Of a stretch of DNA of 64,000 bases, positions 20,388-30,185 are shown piece after piece; positions within the stretch are counted from its first letter, which is position 1, and each line of letters starts with the position of its first letter. The translations under genes were made by a program, and so were the position numbers. The DNA comes from an uncultured Collinsella sp. Lineage in GTDB: Bacteria > Actinomycetota > Coriobacteriia > Coriobacteriales > Coriobacteriaceae. Below the pieces are notes generated by a model that was given only the letters and a program-made list of their open reading frames with translations, was not told the DNA's origin and made no database searches. The stretch spans positions 1-64,000 of the forward strand of contig CANRSF010000007.1 in the NCBI GenBank assembly GCA_947642445.1, in the 5' to 3' direction.

Positions 20388-21455
20388 CTACACGGCCTGT
20401 GCCAGCTTCTCGGCTCGCTCGGCGGCGGCGAGCGCCTCGATGACGATGCCGAGCTGGTCGCCCAGAAGAACGCCGTTGTAGGTGGAGTTGAAGCCGATGC
20501 GGTGATCGGTCACGCGGTCCTGGGGCTGGTTGTAGGTGCGGATCTTCTCGGAACGGTTGCCGTGGCCGATCTGGCTCTGGCGCTCGGCACCGAGCTCTGC
20601 CTGCTGCTTCTCGAGCTCCATCTCGTACAGACGGGCACGCAGCATCTGCATGCAGACCTCGCGGTTCTGGATCTGGGAACGCTGCTCCTGCGACTGCACC
20701 ACGGTGTTGGTGGGCAGGTGAGTGATGCGCACGGCGGAGTAGGTAGTGTTAACGCACTGACCGCCAGGGCCGGAGGCGCAGTAGGTGTCGATGCGCAGGT
20801 CAGACTGGTTGATCTGGACGTCAATCTCCTCGGCCTCGGGAAGCACGGCGACGGTTGCCGTGGAGGTCTGGATACGGCCCTGGGACTCGGTCTTGGGAAC
20901 GCGCTGGACGCGGTGCACGCCGGACTCGAACTTCATGACGGAGTAGACGCGGTCGCCCTCGACCTTGAACTCGATGGACTTAAAGCCGCCGGCCTCGCTA
21001 GGGCTGGAGTCGAGCACGGTGGTCTTCCAGCCGCGCGACTCGCAGAAGCGCTGGTACATCTTGTACAGATCGCCGGCAAAGATGGCCGCCTCGTCGCCAC
21101 CGGCGGCGGAGCGGATTTCGACGATAGTGTTCTTGTCGTCGTTGGGATCGCTCGGGATGAGCATGTACTTAATGTCTTCCTCGAGCTGGGGAAGCTTGGC
21201 CTCGTTTTCGGAGATGTCCATCTGGAGCATCTCCTTCTCATCGGCATCGGTGGTATCGTGCAGCATTTCCTTGGCAGCCTCGATGTCATCGAGCGCACCG
21301 ATGTACTCGCGCGAAGCGGCGATGAGGTCGGACTGGTGCGCGTACTCCTTGTTGAGACGCGTGAACTCCTTAATATCGGAGGCGACGGCCGGGTCGGAGA
21401 GCTTCTTCTCGAGCTCCTCGTAGGCCTTGATAATCTTTTCGAGCTTGTCGCGCAT
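20388..21455 (-). CDS. prfA: peptide chain release factor 1
   Basis: Terminates translation at UAA/UAG. 355 aa. The GGQ loop is seen as SGPGGQCVNTTYSAVR. The anticodon-like PxT tripeptide is RVPKT (PKT, not RF2's SPF). PrmC, which methylates this GGQ, is the next gene on the same strand. No frameshift site, as expected for RF1. Confidence 0.96.
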   Translation of the reverse strand: MRDKLEKIIKAYEELEKKLSDPAVASDIKEFTRLNKEYAHQSDLIAASREYIGALDDIEAAKEMLHDTTDADEKEMLQMDISENEAKLPQLEEDIKYMLIPSDPNDDKNTIVEIRSAAGGDEAAIFAGDLYKMYQRFCESRGWKTTVLDSSPSEAGGFKSIEFKVEGDRVYSVMKFESGVHRVQRVPKTESQGRIQTSTATVAVLPEAEEIDVQINQSDLRIDTYCASGPGGQCVNTTYSAVRITHLPTNTVVQSQEQRSQIQNREVCMQMLRARLYEMELEKQQAELGAERQSQIGHGNRSEKIRTYNQPQDRVTDHRIGFNSTYNGVLLGDQLGIVIEALAAAERAEKLAQAV

Positions 21456-21650
21456 GGCGGGACTCCTTTATATGCGTGAAGGTGAAAATCGGCAGAATTG
21501 ATGGGGCGCGGGGCGCCGATGCGGGGGTAAGCCCGGCTAGAACATGTCGATCTTCAGATACATGCGCATCCCTTCGCGTATGGGGTACATAGTTGCGGTC
21601 TAATCCATACATGATAGCGTGCGCAGGCAAACCTGCATATAACCCGCACG

Positions 21651-21687
21651 GAATCCGACAAAGGGAGAGTCCCTTTGTCGGATTCTA
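21651..21687. repeat. GACAAAGGG palindrome at the M20 peptidase stop codon
   Basis: 16-bp perfect arms GAATCCGACAAAGGGA/TCCCTTTGTCGGATTC with a 3-nt loop. The last arm base is part of the TAG stop codon. Member of a small palindrome family (see 28407, 33437, 45640, 63086). Confidence 0.75.
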
Positions 21688-23100
21688 GAGCGTATGGAGC
21701 AGGGCGATGAGGAAGCGAACACCCTGGAGGTAGGCGCGGCGGGTGATGCGCTCGTTGGTGCCGTGGACGCCGCGGTCGCACTCGTCATCGTCGACCACAA
21801 ACGCCGAAAAACGAATGCATTCGGAGCAAATGTGCTGGTAGTTGGCAGCGTCGGTCGCGCCGATCACGGTCGAGGGGACAATCGCCAACGGCTCGGATGA
21901 TCCGTTTTCCTCCGTCCCCTTTGGATCGCAGAAATAGCGGGCGGCGATGGAGCGAACCGCCTCGAGGCCGGGACCACCGATGCGCGGGGACGGCGAGGGC
22001 TCGGAGCTGCCGGGGCCCAGCTCCACTTCGACACGACCGGCAAGGTCCGCCCCGGCAACCGCCTCACGGCAGCGCGCCACAACGTCGGCCACACTCGTGC
22101 CCTCGAGCATGCGGAAATTGATACTGGCCCACATATCCTGCGGCATCACGTTAGCACCGGTGCTACCGCCCTCGATTTGGGTCGGTGCACAGGTGGTGGT
22201 CACGAGCGGATAGAGCTTCTTGCTGGCAAGGCACTCGCGCACGATGGCGTCCTTGTTGGAGGCAATCTCGTCGGCCGTGCAGAGTCCCAGCTCGACGAGC
22301 TGTGCGACAAGCAGGTCCGTGACGCGCGTCGGCCATTCGATATCGCAGATTGCGGCGATGGCACGGCCGAGCACCTCGAGCGACGTGCCGCCGTAGGGGT
22401 TGGAAGAATGTCCGCCCTCGCTACGCGTCCTCAACACGATATCGGCGTAGCCCTTCTCCGCGAGATCGGCATGCATAAGCCAGCCCTCGCCCGCGCCGTA
22501 CTCGGCAGCCGGAACGATGCGGTAGTCGCCCTCGTCGATCAGGTACTCAAGCTCAATGCCGCGCTCCTCGAGCGCGCGGCCGATGGCGCCTGCGCCGTAC
22601 TGCGTCGTCTCCTCGTCCTGACCAAAGGCCAGGAGCAGCGTGCGCTCGTGCTGCCAACCGTGCGCCAGCGCATACTCAACCGCCTCGAGAATACCTGCGA
22701 CCTGGTCTTTCATGTCGATGGCACCGCGGCCCCAAATGTAGGCGTCGTCCACGTGCCCGCTAAAGGGGGCGTGCGTCCAGTCGGCCTCGGTACCCGGCAC
22801 CACGGGGACCACGTCCATGTGGCCCATGAGCATAACGGGCTTGAGAGCAGGGTCGGAGCCGACAAGCGTCACCAACAGCGAGTGGTCGATAAGCTCGACC
22901 TCGCCCGCCGCAAACACGCGCGGCCAGGCCTGCTGCATATAGGCGCGCAGGTCGTCGAAGGGCTGCCAGTCCACCGCCTCGGCATCCATGCTCGAAATGG
23001 TCGGAAACGACAGCACGCGGCCCAAGCGCTCGCACGCGCCGGCCTCGTCTATATCGGCAAAATCATCCTCATGCGCAAAGAAGCGCCAAACCTCGGCCAT
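21685..23100 (-). CDS. M20 family zinc peptidase (carboxypeptidase-like)
   Basis: 471 aa, M20A/CPS1-like. Di-zinc site: GHMDVVP (His/Asp), GRGAIDMKDQ (bridging Asp), GQDEETTQYGA (catalytic Glu pair) and SEGGHSSNP in the dimer lid. The late HGTNER supplies the last His. Probably frees amino acids from small peptides or N-acyl amino acids in the cytoplasm; there is no signal peptide. It follows the ABC importer ATPase by 72 nt on the same strand, which suggests the operon takes up and trims peptides or amino-acid derivatives. Confidence 0.85.
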   Translation of the reverse strand: MAEVWRFFAHEDDFADIDEAGACERLGRVLSFPTISSMDAEAVDWQPFDDLRAYMQQAWPRVFAAGEVELIDHSLLVTLVGSDPALKPVMLMGHMDVVPVVPGTEADWTHAPFSGHVDDAYIWGRGAIDMKDQVAGILEAVEYALAHGWQHERTLLLAFGQDEETTQYGAGAIGRALEERGIELEYLIDEGDYRIVPAAEYGAGEGWLMHADLAEKGYADIVLRTRSEGGHSSNPYGGTSLEVLGRAIAAICDIEWPTRVTDLLVAQLVELGLCTADEIASNKDAIVRECLASKKLYPLVTTTCAPTQIEGGSTGANVMPQDMWASINFRMLEGTSVADVVARCREAVAGADLAGRVEVELGPGSSEPSPSPRIGGPGLEAVRSIAARYFCDPKGTEENGSSEPLAIVPSTVIGATDAANYQHICSECIRFSAFVVDDDECDRGVHGTNERITRRAYLQGVRFLIALLHTL

Positions 23101-23172
23101 GACATCCTTTCGATTGTGATGACGAGGGCCGCCCCACCGGAGCGGCCCTGCCACATAAGCGTTTGCAATCGG

Positions 23173-23958
23173 TTATTTGTCCTCGAGATAACGCGAGAGG
23201 AACTCGCGGGTGCGCTGGTGTTTGGGATTGCCAAAGAGCTCGGCCGGCGCGGCGTCCTCGAGTACCACGCCCTTGTCCATAAAGACCACGCGGTCGGACA
23301 CGGTTCGGGCAAAGGCCATCTCATGCGTGACGACGACCATGGTCATGCCGTCGGCAGCGAGCTTGCGCATGACCTCGAGCACCTCGCCCACGATCTCGGG
23401 GTCGAGCGCTGAGGTCGGCTCGTCAAACAGCATGATCTGCGGATTCATGCACAGGGCACGAGCGATGGCCACGCGTTGCTTTTGACCACCGGACAGGCGA
23501 CCCACGGCGGCGTGCGCGAACTTTTCGAGTCCCACGCTGGTCAGATGCTCCATCGCGACCTTCTCGGCCTCGACCTTGCTCATCTTTTTGAGCGTGACGG
23601 GCGCGAGCGTGCAGTTGTCGAGCACGTCCATGTTGTTGAACAGGTTGAAGCCCTGGAACACCATGCCGATGTCCTCGCGCAGTTTATTGATATTGCAGCG
23701 CTCGGCCGTGAGGTCCTGGCCGTGGAACCAGATGTGGCCCGCGTCCGGGGTCTCGAGCAGGTTGAGGCAGCGCAGGAAGGTCGACTTGCCCGAGCCCGAG
23801 GCGCCGATGATGGTGACGACCTCGCCGGGATTGACGGACAAGTCGATGCCCTTGAGTACCTCGAGCGAGCCAAAGCTCTTGCGCAGGCCCTCGACGCGGA
23901 TAAGCGGCTCTTGGTTTTGCACGGCTGCCGCAGTGCCGGTAGTGGCGGTATCTGCCAT
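23173..23958 (-). CDS. polar amino acid ABC transporter ATP-binding protein
   Basis: 261 aa. Walker [11 protein letters not shown]-loop VFQGFNLF, signature LSGGQ, Walker [13 protein letters not shown] and H-loop VTHEMAFAR. Closest in style to GlnQ/HisP. The ATG MADTATT has GGAGAA upstream and overlaps the 5' frame of no other gene; the permease stop lies 23 nt before it. Confidence 0.93.
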   Translation of the reverse strand: MADTATTGTAAAVQNQEPLIRVEGLRKSFGSLEVLKGIDLSVNPGEVVTIIGASGSGKSTFLRCLNLLETPDAGHIWFHGQDLTAERCNINKLREDIGMVFQGFNLFNNMDVLDNCTLAPVTLKKMSKVEAEKVAMEHLTSVGLEKFAHAAVGRLSGGQKQRVAIARALCMNPQIMLFDEPTSALDPEIVGEVLEVMRKLAADGMTMVVVTHEMAFARTVSDRVVFMDKGVVLEDAAPAELFGNPKHQRTREFLSRYLEDK

Positions 23959-23980
23959 GATGATTCTCCTCGTCTTAAGC

Positions 23981-25129
23981 CTAGTTAGAGCTGGGCAGCG
24001 TGGCCGGAGCCTCGGCACCGAGCTTTTTGCCAAAGGCCTCGAGCAGGCGGCTCGCCACGAGCGTCAGGATCAGATAGACCACAAGCGCCACGCAGTAGAC
24101 CTCCATCTGGCGGTAGTACACGCCGGCGACGGTGGTGGTGGCGTACATGAGGTCGAACACGCCGATGACCGAGAGCACCGACGAATCCTTGATGTTGATG
24201 ATGAGCTCGTTGGTGAGCGCCGGGATCGCGTTTTTAATACCCTGAGGGAACACGACCTTGCGCATAGCCTGCCACTGCGACAGGCCCAGCGAGCGCGCAG
24301 CCTCGGCCTGGCCGGGATCGATGGACTCGATGCCGCCGCGCAGGACCTCCATCATGTAGGCGGTAGAGTTGAGCGAGATGGTGACGAGGCCAGCAGTGAA
24401 GGTACTCCAGATCTGGTTGGCCTGGGCGGTCTCGAAGCCCATGCCGCGCAAAACGGTGAAGCCCGCGTAATAGATGAGTAGGCCCTGGACCATCATGGGC
24501 GTGCCACGCACGATGGTGGAGTAGATGGTCGCAAAGCCTCGGCCAATGCTCTTAAAGAAGCGCACCAAGTCGTTGTCCACGCGATCGAAGGTCTGAATGC
24601 GCAAAAACACAAAGAGCAGCGCAAGGAAAAAAGCGATGACGGTACCGAAGGTCGCAAGTGCGATGGTGATCTCGATGCCGCGGATAAAGAAGTCCCCGCT
24701 CTTGTAGGTCATGTAGACCAGGCTCGACAAAAAGTCGCTGGGGTTGGAGTCCGAGACAATACTCACCTGCACCAGGTCGATAAACGACATGACGCAGCGG
24801 TCGACAAAGAAGATCGCCGCGATGACGACCACGACATAGCTGCCCAGGCGCGCGCCGCGACGGAAACGCTCGGATGCAAACGGTGACTTTTCGCGATAGT
24901 CGCTCCAGTGCATAACCTTGGTGACGAGCGCTGCCGCCGACACGACGATCCAGGCCCAAAGAATCGCCCAAAGGCAATCTTGGAAGATGCCGGTGGGCGC
25001 CAAAAAGCTCAGCGGCGTGGGGTTGCGCTGGCTAAATGCCAAGCCGAGCGCCGCGATAACGCTCGTGCCCAGGTACACATAACGGTGGTCGGCCTTGATA
25101 AAGGAGGCCAGACGATTGATGCCTTTCAT
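23981..25129 (-). CDS. polar amino acid ABC transporter permease with extended N-terminus
   Basis: 382 aa. The C-terminal 220 residues are a standard HisM/GlnP permease with the EAA-like loop [21 protein letters not shown]. The first 160 residues add three or so extra membrane helices and a basic cytosolic stretch, unlike the 220-residue relatives. One permease gene only, so a homodimer is expected. Confidence 0.9.
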   Translation of the reverse strand: MKGINRLASFIKADHRYVYLGTSVIAALGLAFSQRNPTPLSFLAPTGIFQDCLWAILWAWIVVSAAALVTKVMHWSDYREKSPFASERFRRGARLGSYVVVVIAAIFFVDRCVMSFIDLVQVSIVSDSNPSDFLSSLVYMTYKSGDFFIRGIEITIALATFGTVIAFFLALLFVFLRIQTFDRVDNDLVRFFKSIGRGFATIYSTIVRGTPMMVQGLLIYYAGFTVLRGMGFETAQANQIWSTFTAGLVTISLNSTAYMMEVLRGGIESIDPGQAEAARSLGLSQWQAMRKVVFPQGIKNAIPALTNELIINIKDSSVLSVIGVFDLMYATTTVAGVYYRQMEVYCVALVVYLILTLVASRLLEAFGKKLGAEAPATLPSSN

Positions 25130-25138
25130 GCTGCCTCC

Positions 25139-26065
25139 CTATGCCGGCTGACGGTCGAGGCACGCGTCCCACATCTGGTCGCGCTCCTCCTGGCTGATGC
25201 CCTTGAGCGTCTTATCGATAAGTTTGAGCAGCTTGTCCGAGCCCTTGCGGCAGCCGACGTTTGCCGTAACCTCCTGCTTAAAGCCCTCGCCCTCCGCAAA
25301 GCGAATGGGCACGATGCCCGGGTTTTGGGCCATATAGCCCTTCTCGTTTTCGGTGTTGTAGGTCACAGCGTCACAAGTGCCCTGCAGCAGGTTCGAGAAC
25401 ACCGTGGGTACCGAATCGACCGGATTTTTGTGGACGACGCCCGGGATCTCGTCAATGACGGTGTCGAGCATCGTGTCCTTTTGGCCGAGCACCGTGGCGC
25501 CGCTAAAGTCGCTGAGCTTGGTCGCGTTTTGGTAGGGCGAGCCCTCTTTTACGAATAGGCCAAAGTAGCCGATAAAGTACGGATCGGAAAAGCCGACGGA
25601 CTCCTCGCGCTCGGGCGTGGCGCTCATGCCGGCAATGATGAGGTCGATCTGGCCATTGTTAAGTGAATCGATGAGGCCCGAGAAGCTCTGCTTGACGGCA
25701 ACGGGCTCACCGCCAAGGGCCTTGCAGACGATCTTGGCGATCTGCACGTCGTAGCCGTCGGCATAAGCGCCCTGCACGTTATCGATGGGGATCGTGAACT
25801 CGCTGGCCTCGGAAACCTGCCAGTTGTACGGGGCGTAGGCCGCCTCCATGCCAATGCGGATCTTATCCTTGCCGATAACGGAATCGGACAGGTCGTCGCG
25901 ACCGCCGCCTGTCGTGGGCTGAACTACTTCCAGCGTGGAGGGGCGCTGGCAACCGGCAAGTGCGCCGGCGACGACAGAAGCGCTCGCAGCGAGAGCGCTA
26001 CCCAAGAAGATGCGACGACTGCACACCGGCTGTGGATGCGCGTCGCGTTGATGGGGAGAATGCAT
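25139..26065 (-). CDS. amino acid ABC transporter substrate-binding lipoprotein
   Basis: 308 aa. SBP_bac_3 family with KIRIGMEAAYAPYNW, GYDVQIAKIV and the region with IAGMSATPEREESVGFSDPY. The N-terminus has a twin-arginine-like motif (CSRRIFLG) and a lipobox (AGALAGC), so it may be exported by Tat and lipid-anchored. The ATG MHSPHQ has GGAAGG upstream. First gene of the importer operon. Confidence 0.9.
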   Translation of the reverse strand: MHSPHQRDAHPQPVCSRRIFLGSALAASASVVAGALAGCQRPSTLEVVQPTTGGGRDDLSDSVIGKDKIRIGMEAAYAPYNWQVSEASEFTIPIDNVQGAYADGYDVQIAKIVCKALGGEPVAVKQSFSGLIDSLNNGQIDLIIAGMSATPEREESVGFSDPYFIGYFGLFVKEGSPYQNATKLSDFSGATVLGQKDTMLDTVIDEIPGVVHKNPVDSVPTVFSNLLQGTCDAVTYNTENEKGYMAQNPGIVPIRFAEGEGFKQEVTANVGCRKGSDKLLKLIDKTLKGISQEERDQMWDACLDRQPA

Positions 26066-26174
26066 AATCTGCCTTCCCTGTTGAATCGTATGCTGACGAC
26101 TTAACAGGATATACGCCAGCGACCAGCAGCGCAGCACAAGCTCGAAAAATTAATAGACACACGGTAGTCATTGG

Positions 26175-26393
26175 GAACGTCGATGTTTTGGCGATGCCAG
26201 CGAGCGACGTCCAGAGCGAACAAGTTGGCATGAAAAAGGCAAGGCATAGACCTTCTGGTCATGCCTTGCCTTTTGAATGGCAAATTGTCGCTCTGGGTGG
26301 CTCGCAGCGTCGACCGGCCCGCCGTTCGTCAGAACGGCGAAACCTAAGGGCGCAGCGTCGACCGGTCCGTCGTTCGTTAGAACGGCGGAACCT
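26175..26393 (-). repeat. structured intergenic repeat, copy C (terminal module doubled)
   Basis: Shares about 100 nearly identical nt with copy B. Unlike the others, its terminal module (GCAGCGTCGACCGG then a CCGTTCGT-AGAACGG hairpin and AACCT) occurs twice in tandem, at about 26308 and 26351. The second unit ends beside the TAG of the epimerase gene. Confidence 0.75.
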
Positions 26394-27287
26394 CTAGAGC
26401 AGGGTGACGCTAAAGCTGCGGACGTCCGTCTCGCCCGGCGCCAGCGTGATCGTGTTGACCTTGTGCTCAAAAACGTCGTCCTCGGTGTCCATGGTGGTAT
26501 GACCGGTCCAGGGCTCGAGCGCCACAAACGGAGCGTCGTTGGCGGCAGACCACACGCCGATGTACTTAAAGCCCTCAAAGTCGATCTTGACGCCGTGGCC
26601 CGACTTGCGACCGCGCAGCGTGAGCGTGGAGTCCGGGGTATCGGTGAACATGATGGCGTCGTTATCGAAGCTGCGGTGCGTGATGGGCAGCACGTCCGAG
26701 TTGTCGGGGGCCTTGTAGCTGCCCTCGAACGTCATAAGGCCATCGGGCGTGATGATGGGGGCCTCGTTCGTCCAGGCCTCGGTAAACGCCAGCTCGTAAT
26801 CCTCGAATGCCTCGTCCTCGGCACCGGGGGCGGGCACGTTAAACGCGGGGTGGCCGCCCACCGAGAACGGCAGGTCCACGTCGCCGGTATTGGTGACGGC
26901 AAAGGTCTGTGTGAGCGTGGCGTCGCCGGTCAGGGCATAGGTCATGTTGAGCTTAAAGTGGAAGGGGAACGCCTGGAGCGACTCGGGCGTGTCGGTGATC
27001 TCGTAGGTGACGGACGAGCCGTCCTCGGAGACCTCGGCCAGCTTGTGCTCCACGATACGCGCGACGCCGTGGCGCGGCATCTCGCAGGTGCCGGCCGCAG
27101 ACGTCGCCGTGTTGTTACGCAGCGATCCCACGATGGGGAACAGGATAGGCGCATGCTTGCCCCAAAAGGCCGGGTCGCCCTGCCACAGATACTCGTTGCC
27201 GTTGAGGGCAAGGCTCGTGAGCTGGGCGCCCATGGAATCGATGGCCGCGGTGAGGCCGCCGCGCTTGATGGTAGTGACGGTGGACAT
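26394..27287 (-). CDS. aldose 1-epimerase family protein (LacX-like)
   Basis: 297 aa galactose-mutarotase fold. Seen: GAQLTSLALNGNEYLW, PILFPIVGSL, PRHGVAR (substrate-contact Arg/His region), SVGGHPAFNVP with the catalytic His, and the late LEPWTG. Acts on sugar anomers or hexose phosphates; exact sugar unknown. ATG with GGAGGAAG upstream. Monocistronic. Confidence 0.87.
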   Translation of the reverse strand: MSTVTTIKRGGLTAAIDSMGAQLTSLALNGNEYLWQGDPAFWGKHAPILFPIVGSLRNNTATSAAGTCEMPRHGVARIVEHKLAEVSEDGSSVTYEITDTPESLQAFPFHFKLNMTYALTGDATLTQTFAVTNTGDVDLPFSVGGHPAFNVPAPGAEDEAFEDYELAFTEAWTNEAPIITPDGLMTFEGSYKAPDNSDVLPITHRSFDNDAIMFTDTPDSTLTLRGRKSGHGVKIDFEGFKYIGVWSAANDAPFVALEPWTGHTTMDTEDDVFEHKVNTITLAPGETDVRSFSVTLL

Positions 27288-27366
27288 GCTACTTCCTCCA
27301 ATAGTAAACAACGGTGTCGAGGGCTATTGTCCCACTCTTGGCGGCGGGGTTGAGCGACAGGTGCAG

Positions 27367-28236
27367 TTATTGAGCAATAGCGTAAAGGTCAAACCCGCCC
27401 TGCGGCGTGCTATCGACCGTATCGGGCGCCTGTGAATTAAAACTCACCGGAACCATGCGCTTTGAGGCACGGTAACGCGTGCCGTCGGTGGCGACGGGCG
27501 GCTCATCGACCGTGAGCTCGTAGTCGCCGGGCTTGAGCTCGATGCCGTCACCTTCGGAATTGACGTATTGGTACTCGTCGATCGCTTGCCCCTTGAGCGT
27601 GCGACCCACGATATGGACGAGCATCTGGCTGTCGCCGCGCGCGGTGTCCCACGTCGCGCCGTCCTTGACCTCGACCGATACATGCACCGAGCGCGTGCGG
27701 CTGAGCGATTGTTCGACGGACATCTCGACCTTGGCGGCGTCTTTTCGTTGTTGTTCAACATGGCTCCAGACGTTTCCAATTACCGAGCATGCGATAACGC
27801 CGGCCATGAAGGCGATGAGGATGGGGCCGAGCGGAGAGCGACGGCCCGCGTCCTCCTCGCGAGCCAGGTCGGGGCGACGTGTGGGCGCGGGTGCTTGGGC
27901 ACCCTGCGAGGGCACGTCGAGAATGCTGAAGGATGCCGTACTGCCGGGGTCGATGTTATGGCGCGGCTGCGGGATCTTGGCCGGCGAGATGGACATGTCC
28001 GCCGGCTCACCGAGTGTGGCCGTGGCATCGGCCTTAGCTTCATCGGCCTCGGCTTGGGCCCAAGCCTGCTCAAAGGTCAGGGGCTCGGCGGCATCGGAGG
28101 CAGCTTCAGGCTCGACAGCGGCATCGCTGCCGGTCCCGCCCTCGTCGCTCGACACGTCACACGGCGCGGGCTCGTCCCACTCCTCGTCCGGAGCCTCGCC
28201 CTCGCTATACCACCATTCAAAGTTATCGATATCCAT
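27367..28236 (-). CDS. single-pass membrane protein of unknown function
   Basis: 289 aa. The first 150 residues are acidic, low-complexity and likely disordered in the cytoplasm (many Glu, Ala, Pro). A membrane helix follows (ILIAFMAGVIACSVIGNVW), then about 130 extracellular residues with a beta-rich look (ADGTRYRAS-like, GDYELTVDEPP). No family recognised. The ATG chosen begins MDIDNFEWWYSEGE. Confidence 0.6.
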   Translation of the reverse strand: MDIDNFEWWYSEGEAPDEEWDEPAPCDVSSDEGGTGSDAAVEPEAASDAAEPLTFEQAWAQAEADEAKADATATLGEPADMSISPAKIPQPRHNIDPGSTASFSILDVPSQGAQAPAPTRRPDLAREEDAGRRSPLGPILIAFMAGVIACSVIGNVWSHVEQQRKDAAKVEMSVEQSLSRTRSVHVSVEVKDGATWDTARGDSQMLVHIVGRTLKGQAIDEYQYVNSEGDGIELKPGDYELTVDEPPVATDGTRYRASKRMVPVSFNSQAPDTVDSTPQGGFDLYAIAQ

Positions 28237-28326
28237 ACGGGGCGCCCCCTTGGCCTCGCAAATAAACACTTGCTAGCCTTATACCCCCAGATGACACGGG
28301 AGCTCGCCGGCACAGACAGGAAAAGC

Positions 28327-28381
28327 GTCACAACATTCGACGCTTTTCCTCGTTTTCGAGATTTTCATCGAATGTTGTGAC
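28327..28381. repeat. GTCACAACATTCGA inverted repeat, copy 1
   Basis: 14-bp perfect arms around a 27-nt centre. The same 55-nt sequence occurs at 33372-33427 in the same orientation with one mismatch in the centre. Followed in both places by a GACAAAGGG palindrome. Confidence 0.8.
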
Positions 28382-28406
28382 GGTTTGGGCGGCAGCCATG
28401 CCGCGA

Positions 28407-28437
28407 ATGTGACAAAGGGACTGTCCCTTTGTCACAT
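28407..28437. repeat. GACAAAGGG palindrome overlapping the MerR stop codon
   Basis: 15-bp perfect arms ATGTGACAAAGGGAC/GTCCCTTTGTCACAT. On the minus strand the arm supplies the last codon ATG and the TGA stop of the MerR gene. Confidence 0.8.
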
Positions 28438-29301
28438 CTGGAGGGTAACGGGGATTTGGATGCAGCAAAAGTCCTCTTGGTGGGACTCGTCGTAGCTCGT
28501 GGTATCGAGGTAGCAAAAGTCGAAAGCGTTGCCAACGGGCTGGAGCGCGTGCTCGTCCATGCAGGCAACGATGGCGCGGATGCCCTCGGGCTCGTACGGC
28601 ATACCCCAGCGGCTCATGCACAGGTATGTGCCCTCGGGCAGCACCTCGATGCCGATCTCTGCCAGCTCGGCGGGATCGCTCGGCAGCAGTTCCTCGACAC
28701 CGCGCGGCAGCACGGCAAAGGAGCCCGCGCCGGCGATAGGGTCGTCGGAATGCAGCGCCTCGCGACGCAGCATGGCGCCCCAACCGCGCATGGGGCGCGT
28801 GCCCGTCAACGTACGCATGCGCAGGATTGCCCGCATGAGCGTAGGGTGAAGCATCGAGCGGCCGCGCTCGATATCGCCCGGAAACTCCTCAAAGACCACG
28901 TAGCGACGCTCGAATTGCTTGAGCTCCGGCTTGCCCTCGCGCTCGCGCCAGTAAACCGCCTCGTCGTAAAAGCTCAGGCGCTCCTGCACGCTCGCGCGCT
29001 CGGCTTTGAGCCCGGCAATCTGCTCGTCGAGCGCCTGCACCCGTGAGCGCAGGTGATCGGTCATTTCGCCAATGTCGAACGTCGAGGTCAGACGGTCAAT
29101 CTCATCGAGCTCGAGCCCCAGGTCGCGCAGCATGCAGATCAGGCGCATGAGCGGGATCTGCGTGGGCGAATAGAAACGGTAGCCCTTTTCGTTCACCACG
29201 GCGGGCTTAAACAGACCGATCTTGTCGTAGTAGATGAGCGTTTGGCGCGAAACATTAAACAAGCTCGCCATCTCGCTAATCGCATACATGCCCGTCTGCA
29301 T
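28432..29301 (-). CDS. MerR-family regulator with effector-binding domain
   Basis: 289 aa. N-terminal MerR wHTH (MYAISEMASLFNVSRQTLIYYDKIGLFKP, then YRFYSPTQI), central coiled coil (about 75-110) and a C-terminal GyrI/BltR-like effector domain. Starts MQTGMYAIS with GGGAGGAC upstream. It is the last gene downstream of ubiX and is probably the regulator of the decarboxylase cassette; the candidate operators are at 33301-33331 and 34442-34472. Effector, possibly an aromatic acid, is inferred. Confidence 0.87.
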   Translation of the reverse strand: MQTGMYAISEMASLFNVSRQTLIYYDKIGLFKPAVVNEKGYRFYSPTQIPLMRLICMLRDLGLELDEIDRLTSTFDIGEMTDHLRSRVQALDEQIAGLKAERASVQERLSFYDEAVYWREREGKPELKQFERRYVVFEEFPGDIERGRSMLHPTLMRAILRMRTLTGTRPMRGWGAMLRREALHSDDPIAGAGSFAVLPRGVEELLPSDPAELAEIGIEVLPEGTYLCMSRWGMPYEPEGIRAIVACMDEHALQPVGNAFDFCYLDTTSYDESHQEDFCCIQIPVTLQM

Positions 29302-29332
29302 AGGTCCTCCCGACACATCCCTTTGATGCACA

Positions 29333-29361
29333 AAGCCCGCCGCCCACAGGGGCAGCGGGCT
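29333..29361 (-). terminator. candidate terminator downstream of ubiX
   Basis: Stem AGCCCGC-CGCC/GGC-A-GCGGGCT with a short T tract on the minus strand, between ubiX and the MerR gene. Confidence 0.5.
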
Positions 29362-29393
29362 CAAACACTCCTCGTATCCTACCCTAAAGACGC

Positions 29394-29972
29394 CTATGAC
29401 CAGCGCTTATAGTTTTCACATGACACGCCGACGGCCTCGAGCGCCTTGGCGGCGATGTGATGCACCGCGTCGTCGAGCGTGGCGGGGCCGTTGTAAAACG
29501 TGAGCATGGGCGGCATGAGCATGACGCCCGGCACGCGCGCCAGGCGCGCCATGTTGTCGACGTGAATGGCGCTGAAGGGCGTCTCGCGCACCATGAGCAC
29601 CAGGCGGCGTTGCTCTTTCATCTGCACGTCGGCCGCACGCAGCAACAGGTTTTCGCTGTAGCCGCTCGCGATGCCGGCGAGCGTCTTCATGGAGCAGGGC
29701 GCCACGATCATGCCGTCGACCGGATAGGTGCCGCTTGCGATGGAGGCGCCGATGTTCTTGTTGTCGTAGACCACATCGGCATAGCACGCAAACTCGTCGA
29801 GCGTCATGCCGAGCTCCTGCTCGATGGTAATCTCTCCCCCGCGCGTGACGACGAGCGCCGACTCGGCGCCGGCCTGGCGCAGGCATTTGAGGCACTCAAG
29901 GCCCAGCGCGGCACCGCTGGCGCCAGACACGCCAACGACAATGCGACGAGGACGGACAGAAGACTCAGGCAT
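29394..29972 (-). CDS. ubiX: flavin prenyltransferase UbiX (LpdB-like)
   Basis: 192 aa. Joins a dimethylallyl group from dimethylallyl phosphate to FMN to make prenylated FMN, the cofactor of UbiD decarboxylases. Seen: VGVSGASGAALGLECLKCL (FMN phosphate loop), APCSMKTLAGIASGYSENLLLRAADV (the SM.T.A.IA.G signature) and RRLVLMVRETPFSAIHVDNM (substrate phosphate site). The start has AAGGAG upstream. It lies about 200 nt after the ubiD stop, with a structured repeat in between. Confidence 0.95.
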   Translation of the reverse strand: MPESSVRPRRIVVGVSGASGAALGLECLKCLRQAGAESALVVTRGGEITIEQELGMTLDEFACYADVVYDNKNIGASIASGTYPVDGMIVAPCSMKTLAGIASGYSENLLLRAADVQMKEQRRLVLMVRETPFSAIHVDNMARLARVPGVMLMPPMLTFYNGPATLDDAVHHIAAKALEAVGVSCENYKRWS

Positions 29973-30035
29973 GACAACTCCTTGACTACTTGGTAGGGCT
30001 TACCAGCAACAACAAAATGGCGGCTATAGGTCGGG

Positions 30036-30185
30036 CAATGTCAGCGAGCGCGCGCCTGGCGAGACAAGGTGCCCCGAAACAAGAAGGCATAGGGCTTATG
30101 CCCATGCCTTCGCAGCTGGGGGGCAGATTGTCCGCCAGGCGCGGGCGCAGCGTCGACCGGTGCGGCGTTTGTTAAAACGCCGCAA
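30036..30185 (-). repeat. structured intergenic repeat, copy D, overlapping the ubiD stop
   Basis: Same layout as copies A-C with different stems: outer CGCGCCTGGCG/CGCCAGGCGCG, GACAA/TTGTC, TGCCCC/GGGGCA, apical GAAGGCAT/ATGCCTTC, box GCAGCGTCGACCGG and terminal hairpin GCGGCGTTT/AAAACGCCGC. Here the ubiD stop codon TAA lies inside the terminal hairpin, so the repeat encodes the last residues (AAF). Confidence 0.78.

Noticed and set aside
20219-30185. CRISPR-like array from the repeated hairpins
   Set aside because: Copies are kilobases apart, each about 150 nt, at gene ends, without spacers or cas genes.
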